From Yamagishiella unicocca (Eukaryota > Chlorophyta > Chlorophyceae > Chlamydomonadales > Volvocaceae): a stretch of DNA of 64,000 bases. The notes below the pieces were generated by a model. That model had not been told where the DNA came from. It did no database searches and saw only the letters and a program-made list of their open reading frames with translations. Location: positions 682,001 through 746,000 of the forward strand of contig BDSL01000005.1 of the NCBI GenBank assembly GCA_003116995.1, written 5' to 3'. This document shows positions 55,528-64,000 of the stretch, in pieces; within the stretch, counting starts at the first letter, position 1; each line of letters opens with the position of its first letter. Position numbers and translations under genes: made by a program.

Positions 55528-58500
55528 TTAAAACGGCTCCAGCCCGCCGCGCCGGTACGGCTGCACGGACAGGTGGCCGCTGCACGGGCTGGTGGGCTGG
55601 TGGTTGGGCTGCGAGCCGCGCTGTTGGCCTTCCGACACTACGTTCGAGTGGTTGCTCAGCTCCCCCACAAATTGGGACGACTGGGTGTTGCCCCCGTGGC
55701 CGGGAAGCGCCGGTGGTGGAGGCTGCTGGTACAGGTGGGCCGCGGAGCCGTTGCCCCCCACGGACTGGTACGCTGTCATGGTGGCGGCGAAGGTACCTGA
55801 GTGGCCGCGGCTGCTGTTGTGGCCGAAGGACACGTGCGCGGACAGCTCGCCGCGGGCAACACCGCCGCCGCCGCCTCCCCAGCTGGTGCTGGCGCGCAGC
55901 AGCTTGATGCCCGCGGACTCGGCCCAGCGGGCAGCCACCTCGTTCTGCTCGCCGCGGAGCGGCAGCACCGCCACAGCGCTGATGGGCACGGAGGAGACGG
56001 CGCCGAAGAGCGTGCTGCGCTCGCGCCACTGGCGCTGCAGGGCGCTGGCGGCTGACTGCAGGTCGGCCAGGCGCTGCAGCACCTGCGGACAGCGTCAGAA
56101 TCGGTTCCGGAGCGGGGTGGGTGCAGCGTCAGAATCGGTCCCGGAGCGGGGTGGGTGCAGCGCCAGAATCGGTTCCGGAGCGGGGTGGGTGCAGCGTCAG
56201 AAAACATGGGTTAGTGCAAGGAGGAGGGCGGGGGGTCGGGTCGAGGGCGGGAAGCCCGTCCCCTTCCCCTTTTCTGTCCTGGCTGGCATGAAGCTATCTG
56301 TGGAACCACAGCATGAGCTGCGGCTCCGCACATGGGCCCGGCCATCTGCCGTCGCGTCAGGCGCGCCACACGGACAGCAGCACCTGGGATGCCTCTGGTC
56401 CTTCCCCTGCCCTCCTCTGCCCTCCCCTGCCCTCCCCTGCCCTCCCCTGCCCTCATCTACCCTCCCCTGCCCTCCCCTGCCCTCATCTATCCTCCCCTGC
56501 CCTCATCTATCCTCCCCTGCCCTCCTCTGCCCTCCTCTGCCCTCCCCTGCCCTCCCCTGCCCTCCTCTGCCCTCCTCTGCCCCCAGTCGAGCCGCACCTG
56601 CTGCACGGTTGGCCGCGCCGCCGGGTCGCTCTGCCAGCAGTCCTCGATCAGGCGCCGCAGCGGCTCCGGAACCGCGGGGGAGAAGGCAGGCCGCATGCCG
56701 CACGCCACAACCTTGTACGCCACCTCCGCCGGGTGAAGCTTCTTGTACGGCGCGTCGCCGGTGAGTGACAGCATGCGCCACACTGGGGCCAAGGGAAGGG
56801 GGGAGGGGAGGGGTGTCAGCGGGCCGGATGCAACCAGATGGTTTGCGGGGGGTTGCGGAGGGTTGCCCGGTTTGTTGGCCGGTTGGTCGGTCACAACGGG
56901 TCAGTGGAAACCATAGCAGCGAAGCATGCCCAGCGGGTGGGTGCTGCCCAGGGGGGCCTCACAGCGCCGCCGAGAGCAAGCCGGGGTGTAAACGAGGCAC
57001 GTCGTGGCAGCGACTACCACTTGGGACCCAACGCCCTACCCCCTAGGTGCCGCGCACCGCAGCCCCCCCCCTTCCACGGTCTCAAAACGTCTGTTCTCAA
57101 CGGTTTTTTCCTGGCACCCACGGGTCTTCCTCGAAACCCCTTCCACGGTTTTTTTTCGCATCCACGGGTCTTCCTCAAAACCCTCCCGCCCCATCTCCGC
57201 GCCCGTCCCGGAGGCCCCCGCTCTGCTGGCCCCCGCTCTGCTGGCCCCCGCTCTGCTGGCCCCCGCCCTGCTGGCCCCCGCTCTGCTGGCCCCCGCTCTG
57301 CTGGCCCCCGCTCTGCTGGCCCCCGCCCTGCTGGCCCCCGCTCTGCTGGACCCCGCTCTGCTGGCCCCCGCTCTGCTGGCCCCCGCTCTGCTGGCCCCCG
57401 CTCTGCTGGCCCCCGCCCTGCTGGCCCCCGCTCTGCTGGCCCCCGCTCTGCTGGCCCCCGCTTCCCCCGACCCGACCCCAACGCGCCGAAACAAGAAGGC
57501 AGGAGGAGGACTCACTCAGCAGGCCCAGCGAGTACACGTCAGACGAGGGGTGCAGCCGGCCCGACAGCAGCAGCTCCGGAGGCAGGTGCGACACGTCGGA
57601 GCCGCCGGTGGCGCCCACGGCGGCGGCGGCCTCGGGCGACCAGGGCCCGCCTGCGCAGTCCGCCGGCATTCGCGCCAGGCTGAGCCATGGGTCGCTCAGC
57701 TTGGCTACCCGCCGGATGACTGGCAGCGCCACCACTGGCGGTGCGGAGCAGCGGCGGCCGTGGTGGCCGGCGATGGTGCAAACCAGACCCACGGCGGTAC
57801 GGCTGCGGCCGCTGCCGCCGCCGATGCTGCCGCCGCCGCCGCCGCCTGTGGGGGTTGACGGCGCGGGGCCCGAGGCGTTGCTCGAGGGAGGGCCCTCGTC
57901 CGCCGCGCGCGGTGACGGCAGGACGCTGCTGTCTGCAGGGGAATCGATGTGCACGGTGATGATGCGGGGGGAGACCACGCCGGATGGGGCCGGGGCCGCG
58001 TCGGCGACATCGCCCGGGAGCCGCGCCGCCGACAGCGGCGCCGCCAGGGAGGCGGCGATGTCCGCAGGGCCCGCCAGCGGCAGGCGGCCCTGCGATTCGG
58101 CGGTGCTGCCGCCGTTGCTGAGGAAGGCAGACGCGCTCGGGGAGATGGCCAGGCCCGGCTGGTTGGAAAATGCCGAACGTGTGGAAAATGGCGTCGACAC
58201 CGTCTTTGCTGCGGCCGGCAGCTGCGGCAGGGCCGCCGCCGCCGCCGAGGCTGCCGCCGCCGCCGCCGCGGCGGCTGCGGCTGGGCCCTGCTCTGGCGCC
58301 GTCAGCGCGCTCTTCAGGCCCCCAATCACGACCGCCTTGCGAGCAGGGGACAGCCCGGAGGAGCCCGGCAAGGTACGGGCGCCCCCCGCGCTGGAGTTGA
58401 TGACCGGGCCATAGCCGTTCCCTGGAGCGGTGACACTAGCCGTACCGGCGCCGGCGCCGCCGCCGCCGCCCTGCATCGCGACGTGGCGGCCCTCATGCGG

Positions 58501-58803
58501 TGACTCCGGCCAGGCCGTAAGGCCCGACAGCGCCTTGCTCATGGCCGACACATCGTTTCCGGAGTTGGTGTTGTTCGTGGACAAGGTGCCGTTGCTCTGT
58601 CGCCGCGCGAACGACGTGCCGCCGTGGCTCAGCCCCTGGGCAGCGCCCACGCTCTGGTGTCCGGCCACAGACGCGCCGCCGCCAGGCTGGGGTAGCGGTT
58701 GCCCCTGCGTGCCGCGCTGCTGCTGCGACGCCACGCCGTTGCTGATGCCGATGCCGCGAGAAAGCGCCGCCACAGCCGACCCGGAAATGGAGAAATTGTT
58801 GTT

Positions 58804-58839
<36 letters not shown>

Positions 58840-61800
58840 ATTGTTGTTGCTGTTATTGTTGTTGTTGCTGTTGTTGTTGTTTCCGGAGCCGTCGGCGGCG
58901 ACGCCGCCCTCGCCGCCGTTGCGAAGCGCGGCGTTGGCGGCGGAGCCCAGCTGGGATCGGCCGCCGCCCATGCCGTACGCAGGGCCCATTCGGCCAGCGC
59001 CTGCGCCGGGGCTGAAGTAGCAGTGGCCGCTGGTGCTGCCAAGCCCCTGGGACTGCATGCTGCCCGCCGGGAGCCGGTCGTCGGCGCTGGGCCGGTCGAA
59101 TCCGCGGGAGGAGTGCATGCCCCCCACGCCCGCAACCGCGACAGCCTGGGTGGGCAGGCCCATGGCGGCAGTGGAGGCGTAGGTGCTGCCAGTCATGAAG
59201 CCGTTGGAGTGGCGCAGGCTCTGGCTCCATGCCTGCGCGCCGCTGTCCTGTACTCCGCAACTGGCGTTCGTGTTGTTGCAGTACGATGACAGGTTAGAGA
59301 GTGTGTGGCGGTGAGGTCCGGTTCCGCCACCGCCGGTTCCGCCGCCGCCACCGCCGCCGCCGGCGGCTCCGCCGCCACTCGCGTCCGTCGCATCGCTGCG
59401 GCCGCTGTTGCTGCCGTACATAACCGCCAGGCCCTCGTCCACGGTACGGCAGGCGCCCGCGGCGCCTGCCGCCGCCCCGCCCTCCGACGTGTGCCCGCCG
59501 CCGCCGTTCCGCATCCCGTCGCCGTACCCCATGCCCGCCACGTCCACTGCCGCCACTCCTTCAGCAGGTGCCCCCCCCGCGTGCGTCCCCGTGTTGTCGC
59601 CGCCGTTGTCGGCTCGAGCGGTGCTGGGGAGGACCACCGTGTGTACCATGACGTTCTCCGCGCGGAGGTCGCCGTGGCACAGGTCCAGGGAGTGCAGGTA
59701 CGCCAGGCCAGACGCCACGTCATGAGCAATCGTCAGCACCTCAGTCTGGGAGCGGGGCGGGGAGGGGGCGGGGAGGTGAGGGGAGTTGTATAAGAGAAAA
59801 TCCGCGAATCCACGGCCGACGAACGGGTGGGGGGAGTTTTATAAAAGGATCCGCGAATCCACGGCCGACGAATGGGTGAGGGGAGTTTTATAAGAGAATC
59901 CGCGAATCCACGGCCGACAAACGGGTGAGGGGGAGGTGATGCGGGTTGTTGGAAACTTGGGATGGCTCGTCAGGGGAAACGGTCGGGAAGGCACGTGCGC
60001 GGCATTAGGCCGAATTGGTTTCGGAGGCCCTTCCGACAAGGACGGACGGAAACGTTGGTAACATGGTGAGGTCAAGCTTTGTCCGTCACGGCCATCGTAC
60101 GCGCGGGGGCCAAATGTTTGGTCCACAGTGGCTGGCAAGCGGGGAGGAAGACGACCTGCTGGGCGAGACGAGTAGGCACCACCGCAGGGCCCCCTAGGAG
60201 TCAGGCTCACCACTGACAGCAGCCCAGGCAGCACACCCTCCCCGTCGTCGCCGCTGCCGGCAGCGCTGGCAGCGGCAGCCGCGCGATCCACGGGTTGCTT
60301 TGGGGGCCCGGATGGCAGTGGCAGCACCGCAACGCTCGCAGACGGCACGGGTGCGGAAATGGGGCCAGCGGCCACCGGTGACGGCGGCGCCGCTGGCTCC
60401 TCACACACGGGCGCAGCGGCCGACGTCACCGCCGGCACTGGGCTCTGCTGCTCGCGCGGCTCGCCGCCTGCAGCAGCAGTGGCAGCAGCATCCAGAGGCT
60501 CGACGCTCTTGCGGCGGCCTCGGCTGAAGCGGCCCAGGCGGCGAGCTAGGTGCCGCGCCGAAGTGCTGTCCTTGAGCTCCCCGGCCGGTGCCGCCGCCTT
60601 GCGCGCCTGCTGCTGCTGCTGGTGGCGCTGCGACAGCACCACCGAGAGGGAGCCGTTCTCGCAGCGCTCGAGCACGATCCAGGTCTGCAGCGTGGCCTCC
60701 GGGTTGTCGGGCTTGGGCACCAGCTCGGACTGCGATGTGGCGATGCGTCCAGGTGGGTGGGTGTGTCGGTGGGTCACTGGGTCGGTGTTTCGTTTTTTTT
60801 GGGGGGGGCATACAAAACGGTTGTTTGGGGGTTGGGGGGGGGGGCGGCGAGAAGACCCGGTGAGTGTGTGGGGGGAGGGGGGAGGGGCGAGCGCAAGCAA
60901 AGGGAATCGGGCGCGGGCGAAGCGCTTGGGATGGACAGCACGGCGGCGGTAGGCGGCAGGCGCTGATGCTCGCAACAAAAACCAGCGTCACGAAACAACC
61001 GAGGTACAGCAGAGATACCGACCGCGACATGATTCCAACGCTACAGCAACGTCCCGGGCCTGAGGAGCCCCCAACCGATAACTACCTACCGCAATTCCAA
61101 CGGCATCTGCCGTACGAGTACCGCTCCCTGGCTTCCCCGCCCGTCCCATCCTCACCACCTCAGGCATGCTGGTCAGTGCCGCAGCCGGGAACGTCTCCGC
61201 CGCGCAGCAGGCCACGATGTTCGGGTGAATCAGCCGCGTCCACACTTCGCCGACCTGCTCCAGCATGAAGCAGCAGTCCTCGCCGTGACTCAGCACCTTG
61301 ACCACCACGCGCTGCTGCTGCTGCCAGATCCCTGCAGCCCGGGTTCGAGAAGACGAATCGACATAAGAAGACGAATCGACATAAGAAGACGAATCGACAT
61401 AAGAAGACGGGTCGACACAGAACGACACAGCTTGCATTTCCATACCCAGACCTGGACCTGCGCAAGAACTCCCCACATCGAGCCAACGAAGATGTGGGGA
61501 GATGGGTGGATGTGGTTGCTAAACTTTGGCTATGTTGCTTTGACTTCGGAGCACGGGTTGGGAGTGGCCTCAACGATTTGCGGTGAGACCCCGCCACGTC
61601 ACCTTACGAGCTGCGCTCAAAACCAGTCCTCGCCGGAATCTCATGCGCGGCACCGGCTGAGCAAGCCGCGGCACCACCACCACCAACACCACCACCACCA
61701 CCACCGCCGCCAGGACCCAAAACCCTGAACCCCTGGGTACGTCACCACAACGCAGGGTGCCTCCTCCCGCAACAAGACGGCAACACACTCACCATGCAGG

Positions 61801-64000
61801 GCCGTGGCCAGGCGGCCCTGGCCGCACGCCTTCAGCTCCGCCAGGTCCTTGAGCAGGGCGGGCGGCGCAGGGGGCGAGGGCTGGTACTTGGCGCCCCCAC
61901 GGACACTGACGTCGGAGCCCACCCGGCGCAACTGCGAGGCGCCGTGGCGGCTGCCATCGCGGACGCTGACGTCATCTCTGCGGCGAGCGAGGTGGCAGCA
62001 GGCGGGTGGCAGCAGGCGGGGGTGGCAGCAGGCGGGGGTGGCAGCAGGCGGGTGGCAGCAGGCGGGTGGCAGCAGGCGGGTGGCAGCAGGCGGGGGTGGC
62101 AGCAGGCGGGTGGCAGCAGGCGGGTGGCAGCAGGCGGGTGGCAGCAGGCGGGTGGCAGCAGGCGGGTGGCAGCAGGCGGGTGGCAGCAGGCGGGTGGCAG
62201 CAGGCGGGTGGCAGCAGGCGGGTGGCAGCAGGCGGGTGGCAGCAGGCGGGCGGCAGCAGGCGGGTGGCAGCAGGCGGGTGGCAGCAGGCGGGGGTGGCAG
62301 CAGGCGGGGGTGGCAGCAGGCGTGTGGCAGCAGGCGGGGGTGGCAGCAGGCGGGGGTGGCAGCAGGCGGGTGGCAGCAGGCGGGTGGCAGCAGGCGGGTG
62401 GCAGCAGGCGGGTGGCAGCAGGCGGGGGTGGCAGCAGGCGGGGGTGGCAGCAGGCGTGTGGCAGCAGGCGGGTGGCAGCAGGCGGGGGTGGCAGCAGAGT
62501 GGTTAAAGGGAGCACCAGAGGCGCAGAACCAGGGCTGCGCAGCCCTACCGAGCACGAGTGCCCGAGTGCACGGTCCCGTGGGGGAGGCACTGCGGTGAGG
62601 GCTCGCAGACACGCATTCTAAGCACCCAGGTCGCTGTGCCCCCAAGCTTACCCACCCTGCCCCTGACCCCAAGCTCGCTCACCCCTTGCGCAGCTGCGCG
62701 CTGAAGCGGGATAGCGCCGACAGCGTGTGGTTCTGGCTGGTGCGAGCCATGGGGGTGGACGTCTTGTGAATGGAGCGGCTTCCGTTCTGCGGGTTGCGCC
62801 GGGCGGTTGGCGGTTGGCGGATGGCGGAGCCAGGAACGCACAGCACGGCGCAGCACGGGAGGAGACGGGACGGGACAGGAAGGACTTTCGCGTGCGGCGG
62901 CGGCCATGGTTATTCCCATGGTTATATATTTCTACGCAGGGCTTTCCAACCGCTGTTGCGGTTCGGGTTCCACGGCACAGGGCTCACACAGCGGTCAGCT
63001 TCTTCCCGGCCGTACTATCTTTACTAACGAGTTGTGGCTGAAAGCCCCCCTGGAGAGCCCCGTATGCGTGTGGTCCCACCTGCACCCTGTTGGTCTCGAT
63101 GGCCGGCGCGCTATCTACCGGCGCCATGCAGGCGCAGCTGAGCAGCCTCCGTAGCCACACTCCGCCGACGCTGGCCAAGACGAGTGCCACAAAGAAGACT
63201 GCGGGTGCCGAGCAGCGGGTGCCGAGCAGCAGGGATGTGGTAAGGAGGGGGTGAGTGCGACGTCGCTGGTTCTACCCCCACCGACTGCGGGAGCCGAGCA
63301 GCGGCGGGATGTGGTAAGAGAGGGGGTTACATGAAAGAACCGATAACTCGACATTGCGATTTACTCATTTTCCAGCCCCCACCCCACCTGATGCGGCAAC
63401 CCCAACCTCCCTTACCCTGTGCCGTCCAGGAGCTGCCCTGGCCGCCCGCCGGGTCGCTCCGCTGCAGCCGACCCCCCATGGCCGCCAACAGCCGCCTGCT
63501 GCCCCCCCCCTCCTCCAGGCCTTCGTGCATGCCTGTAGCCGCCGCGATTGTGGCGGTTGTGGTGGCGGTGCTCGCCAACTGCTGCATAGCCGCCGTCACC
63601 GTCGCCGTCGCCGTCGCCGCAGCCGTGCAGCGCATCCGCGTGTTGCTGAAGAGTAGTACGGCACCCCCGCCCATGACGAGGCGCAGCTCCGGCAGGCTGT
63701 GGAGAATGGCTCCGGAACCAGGTCCAGGAATCGTGCCAGCTCCCGCATCGGCAATGCGCTGGTGCTGCTGCACAACCTCCGAGCGCCCCGAGGAAGCGCC
63801 GCGGAGGTGACTAAGGCTGCCCCAGTCGGCTTTCTTCCCGAGGCCGCTGCCACCACCACTGGTAGACCCTGACGCCCTGCCGGCGCCGACCAGGTCCGAC
63901 TGCCCGTCTTGCGCGTTCCTTACGATCTGGGCCAGCTCGCTCTCTTCACACGCCTCAAGCTCCAGAACCACATTTTTGAATGCGAGCGTGCCGCGGCTGG
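55528..64000 (-). CDS. membrane protein kinase with large catalytic insertion (5' partial)
   Basis: A single-pass receptor-like kinase, running off the window. Exons: beyond 64000-63416, 63198-63080, 62762-62683, 61977-61793, 61331-61159, 60729-60211, 59745-57516, 56782-56598, 56082-55528 (TAA); all phases agree. The first exon is an ectodomain (GTLAFKNVVLELEAC, LRLVMGGGAVLLFSNT) of the beta-helix-like kind common in these algae. The membrane span VFFVALVLASVGGVW follows. Kinase parts are a GQGRLAT glycine loop, VVVKVL with the beta-3 Lys, GEVW with the alpha-C Glu, hinge WIVLERCENGSL, catalytic loop CHGDLRAENV, DPWLS at the DFG position, PPELL, SDVYSLGLLMW and the end at DCWQSDPAARPT. The catalytic-loop Asp and the DFG-position Asp are about 658 residues apart; the insertion is rich in Gly/Ala/Ser and Asn. 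A C-terminal tail of about 180 residues follows. Target unknown. Confidence 0.85.
56085..56205. repeat. about 39-bp tandem repeat beside a kinase 3' splice site
   Basis: Three copies of a unit containing CAGAATCGGTTCCGGAGCGG and GGTGGGTGCAGCG. It lies directly next to the acceptor of the last kinase exon (56083, minus strand). Confidence 0.9.
56405..56585. repeat. 10-bp minisatellite (TGCCCTCCCC)n in kinase intron
   Basis: About 17 copies of TGCCCTCCCC with CTCATCTACC variants, in the intron 56083-56597, close to the donor in transcript sense. Confidence 0.9.
57080..57182 (+). repeat. dispersed intron element, kinase copy (partly duplicated)
   Basis: Reads AAAACGTCTGTTCTCAACGG, then TTTTTTCCTGGCACCCACGG and GTCTTCC. 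The second half (CACGGTTTTTTTTCGCATCC, then ACGGGTCTTCC) is repeated at 57142-57175. It lies antisense in the kinase intron 56783-57515. Confidence 0.85.
57205..57468. repeat. 15-bp minisatellite (CTGCTGGCCCCCGCT)n in kinase intron
   Basis: About 17 copies of CTGCTGGCCCCCGCT, with occasional C for T. All frames are open, giving spurious LLAPA or RGPAE repeats; it is intronic by phase. Confidence 0.9.
58797..58888 (-). repeat. poly-Asn codon run in the kinase insertion
   Basis: An AAC/AAT run on the coding (minus) strand encodes about 27 Asn with a few Ser, within the insertion of the kinase domain. Its TTG/TTA composition on plus stands out from the GC-rich surroundings. Confidence 0.9.
59785..59935. 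repeat. about 50-bp tandem repeat, three copies, in kinase intron
   Basis: Three copies of a unit containing ATCCGCGAATCCACGGCCGA, then CGAACGGGTG and GGGGAGTTTTATAA, in the intron 59746-60210. A 20-bp core recurs once in the DHX37 gene at 12394-12416. Confidence 0.9.
61990..62500. repeat. 14-bp minisatellite (GGTGGCAGCAGGCG)n, about 35 copies
   Basis: A long array of GGTGGCAGCAGGCG with 2-bp length variants (GGGGGTGGC) in the kinase intron 61978-62682. It begins about a dozen bases from the acceptor of the exon at 61977. Both strands are open across it. Confidence 0.95.

Noticed and set aside
57004..58414. Plus-strand frames with LLAPAL and CWPPLCWPP repeats
   Set aside because: They are artefacts of the 15-bp minisatellite, with antisense read-through of the kinase exon.
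57175..59739. 854-residue minus-strand open frame taken as one exon
   Set aside because: The part below 57516 crosses a GTGAGT donor and runs into the 15-bp minisatellite. The kinase motifs continue in frame only after splicing to 56782.
61794..62621. Plus- and minus-strand frames rich in QQAGGSRRVA or LLPPACCHPPA
   Set aside because: They are produced entirely by the 14-bp minisatellite inside a kinase intron.

Overview
The window looks like nuclear DNA of a green alga close to the volvocine/Chlamydomonas group. It is GC-rich, and its genes are broken into many short exons. Introns are full of minisatellites, coding regions carry long Ala/Gly/Gln/Asn-rich insertions, and several gene families match that lineage: a mosaic receptor cyclase, an mTERF protein, and a DEAH helicase with low-complexity insertions. 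TTTTAGGG-like telomeric repeats also sit in introns. I saw no bacterial operons, ribosome binding sites, CRISPR arrays, rRNA or tRNA. Gene models were built by hand from protein similarity remembered from families, plus splice sites whose reading phases agree across junctions. No alignment or search was run.

Layout. Plus strand, left end: the last exon of an unrecognised gene (311-961), an mTERF-type organelle protein (about 4360-6389) and a six-exon GNAT acetyltransferase (7933-9973). A weakly supported minus-strand gene lies at 2611-3420. Three minus-strand genes then stand in a row: a complete 19-exon DHX37/Dhr1 ribosome-biogenesis helicase (11117-20630), a SET-domain lysine methyltransferase of the SETD6/Rubisco-LSMT type (21439-27403) and an FkbM-family methyltransferase (27861-30708). 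A plus-strand receptor cyclase (32264-43813) has a bacterial-type solute-binding ectodomain, one membrane span and two complementary class III cyclase halves. On the minus strand follow a GT90/CAP10-like glycosyltransferase (45024 to at least 50611) and a membrane protein kinase (55528 to beyond 64000). The kinase has an insertion of about 640 residues between its catalytic loop and its DFG position. The stretch 50612-55527 shows no convincing gene.

The genes do not form a pathway. The most notable content is the receptor cyclase, the kinase with its huge insertion and altered DFG, and intron behaviour: GC-AG introns, tandem duplications that repeat 5' splice sites in two adjacent genes, dispersed intron-borne sequence families, and a short motif (GCTCCGAAACC) recurring near 3' splice sites.
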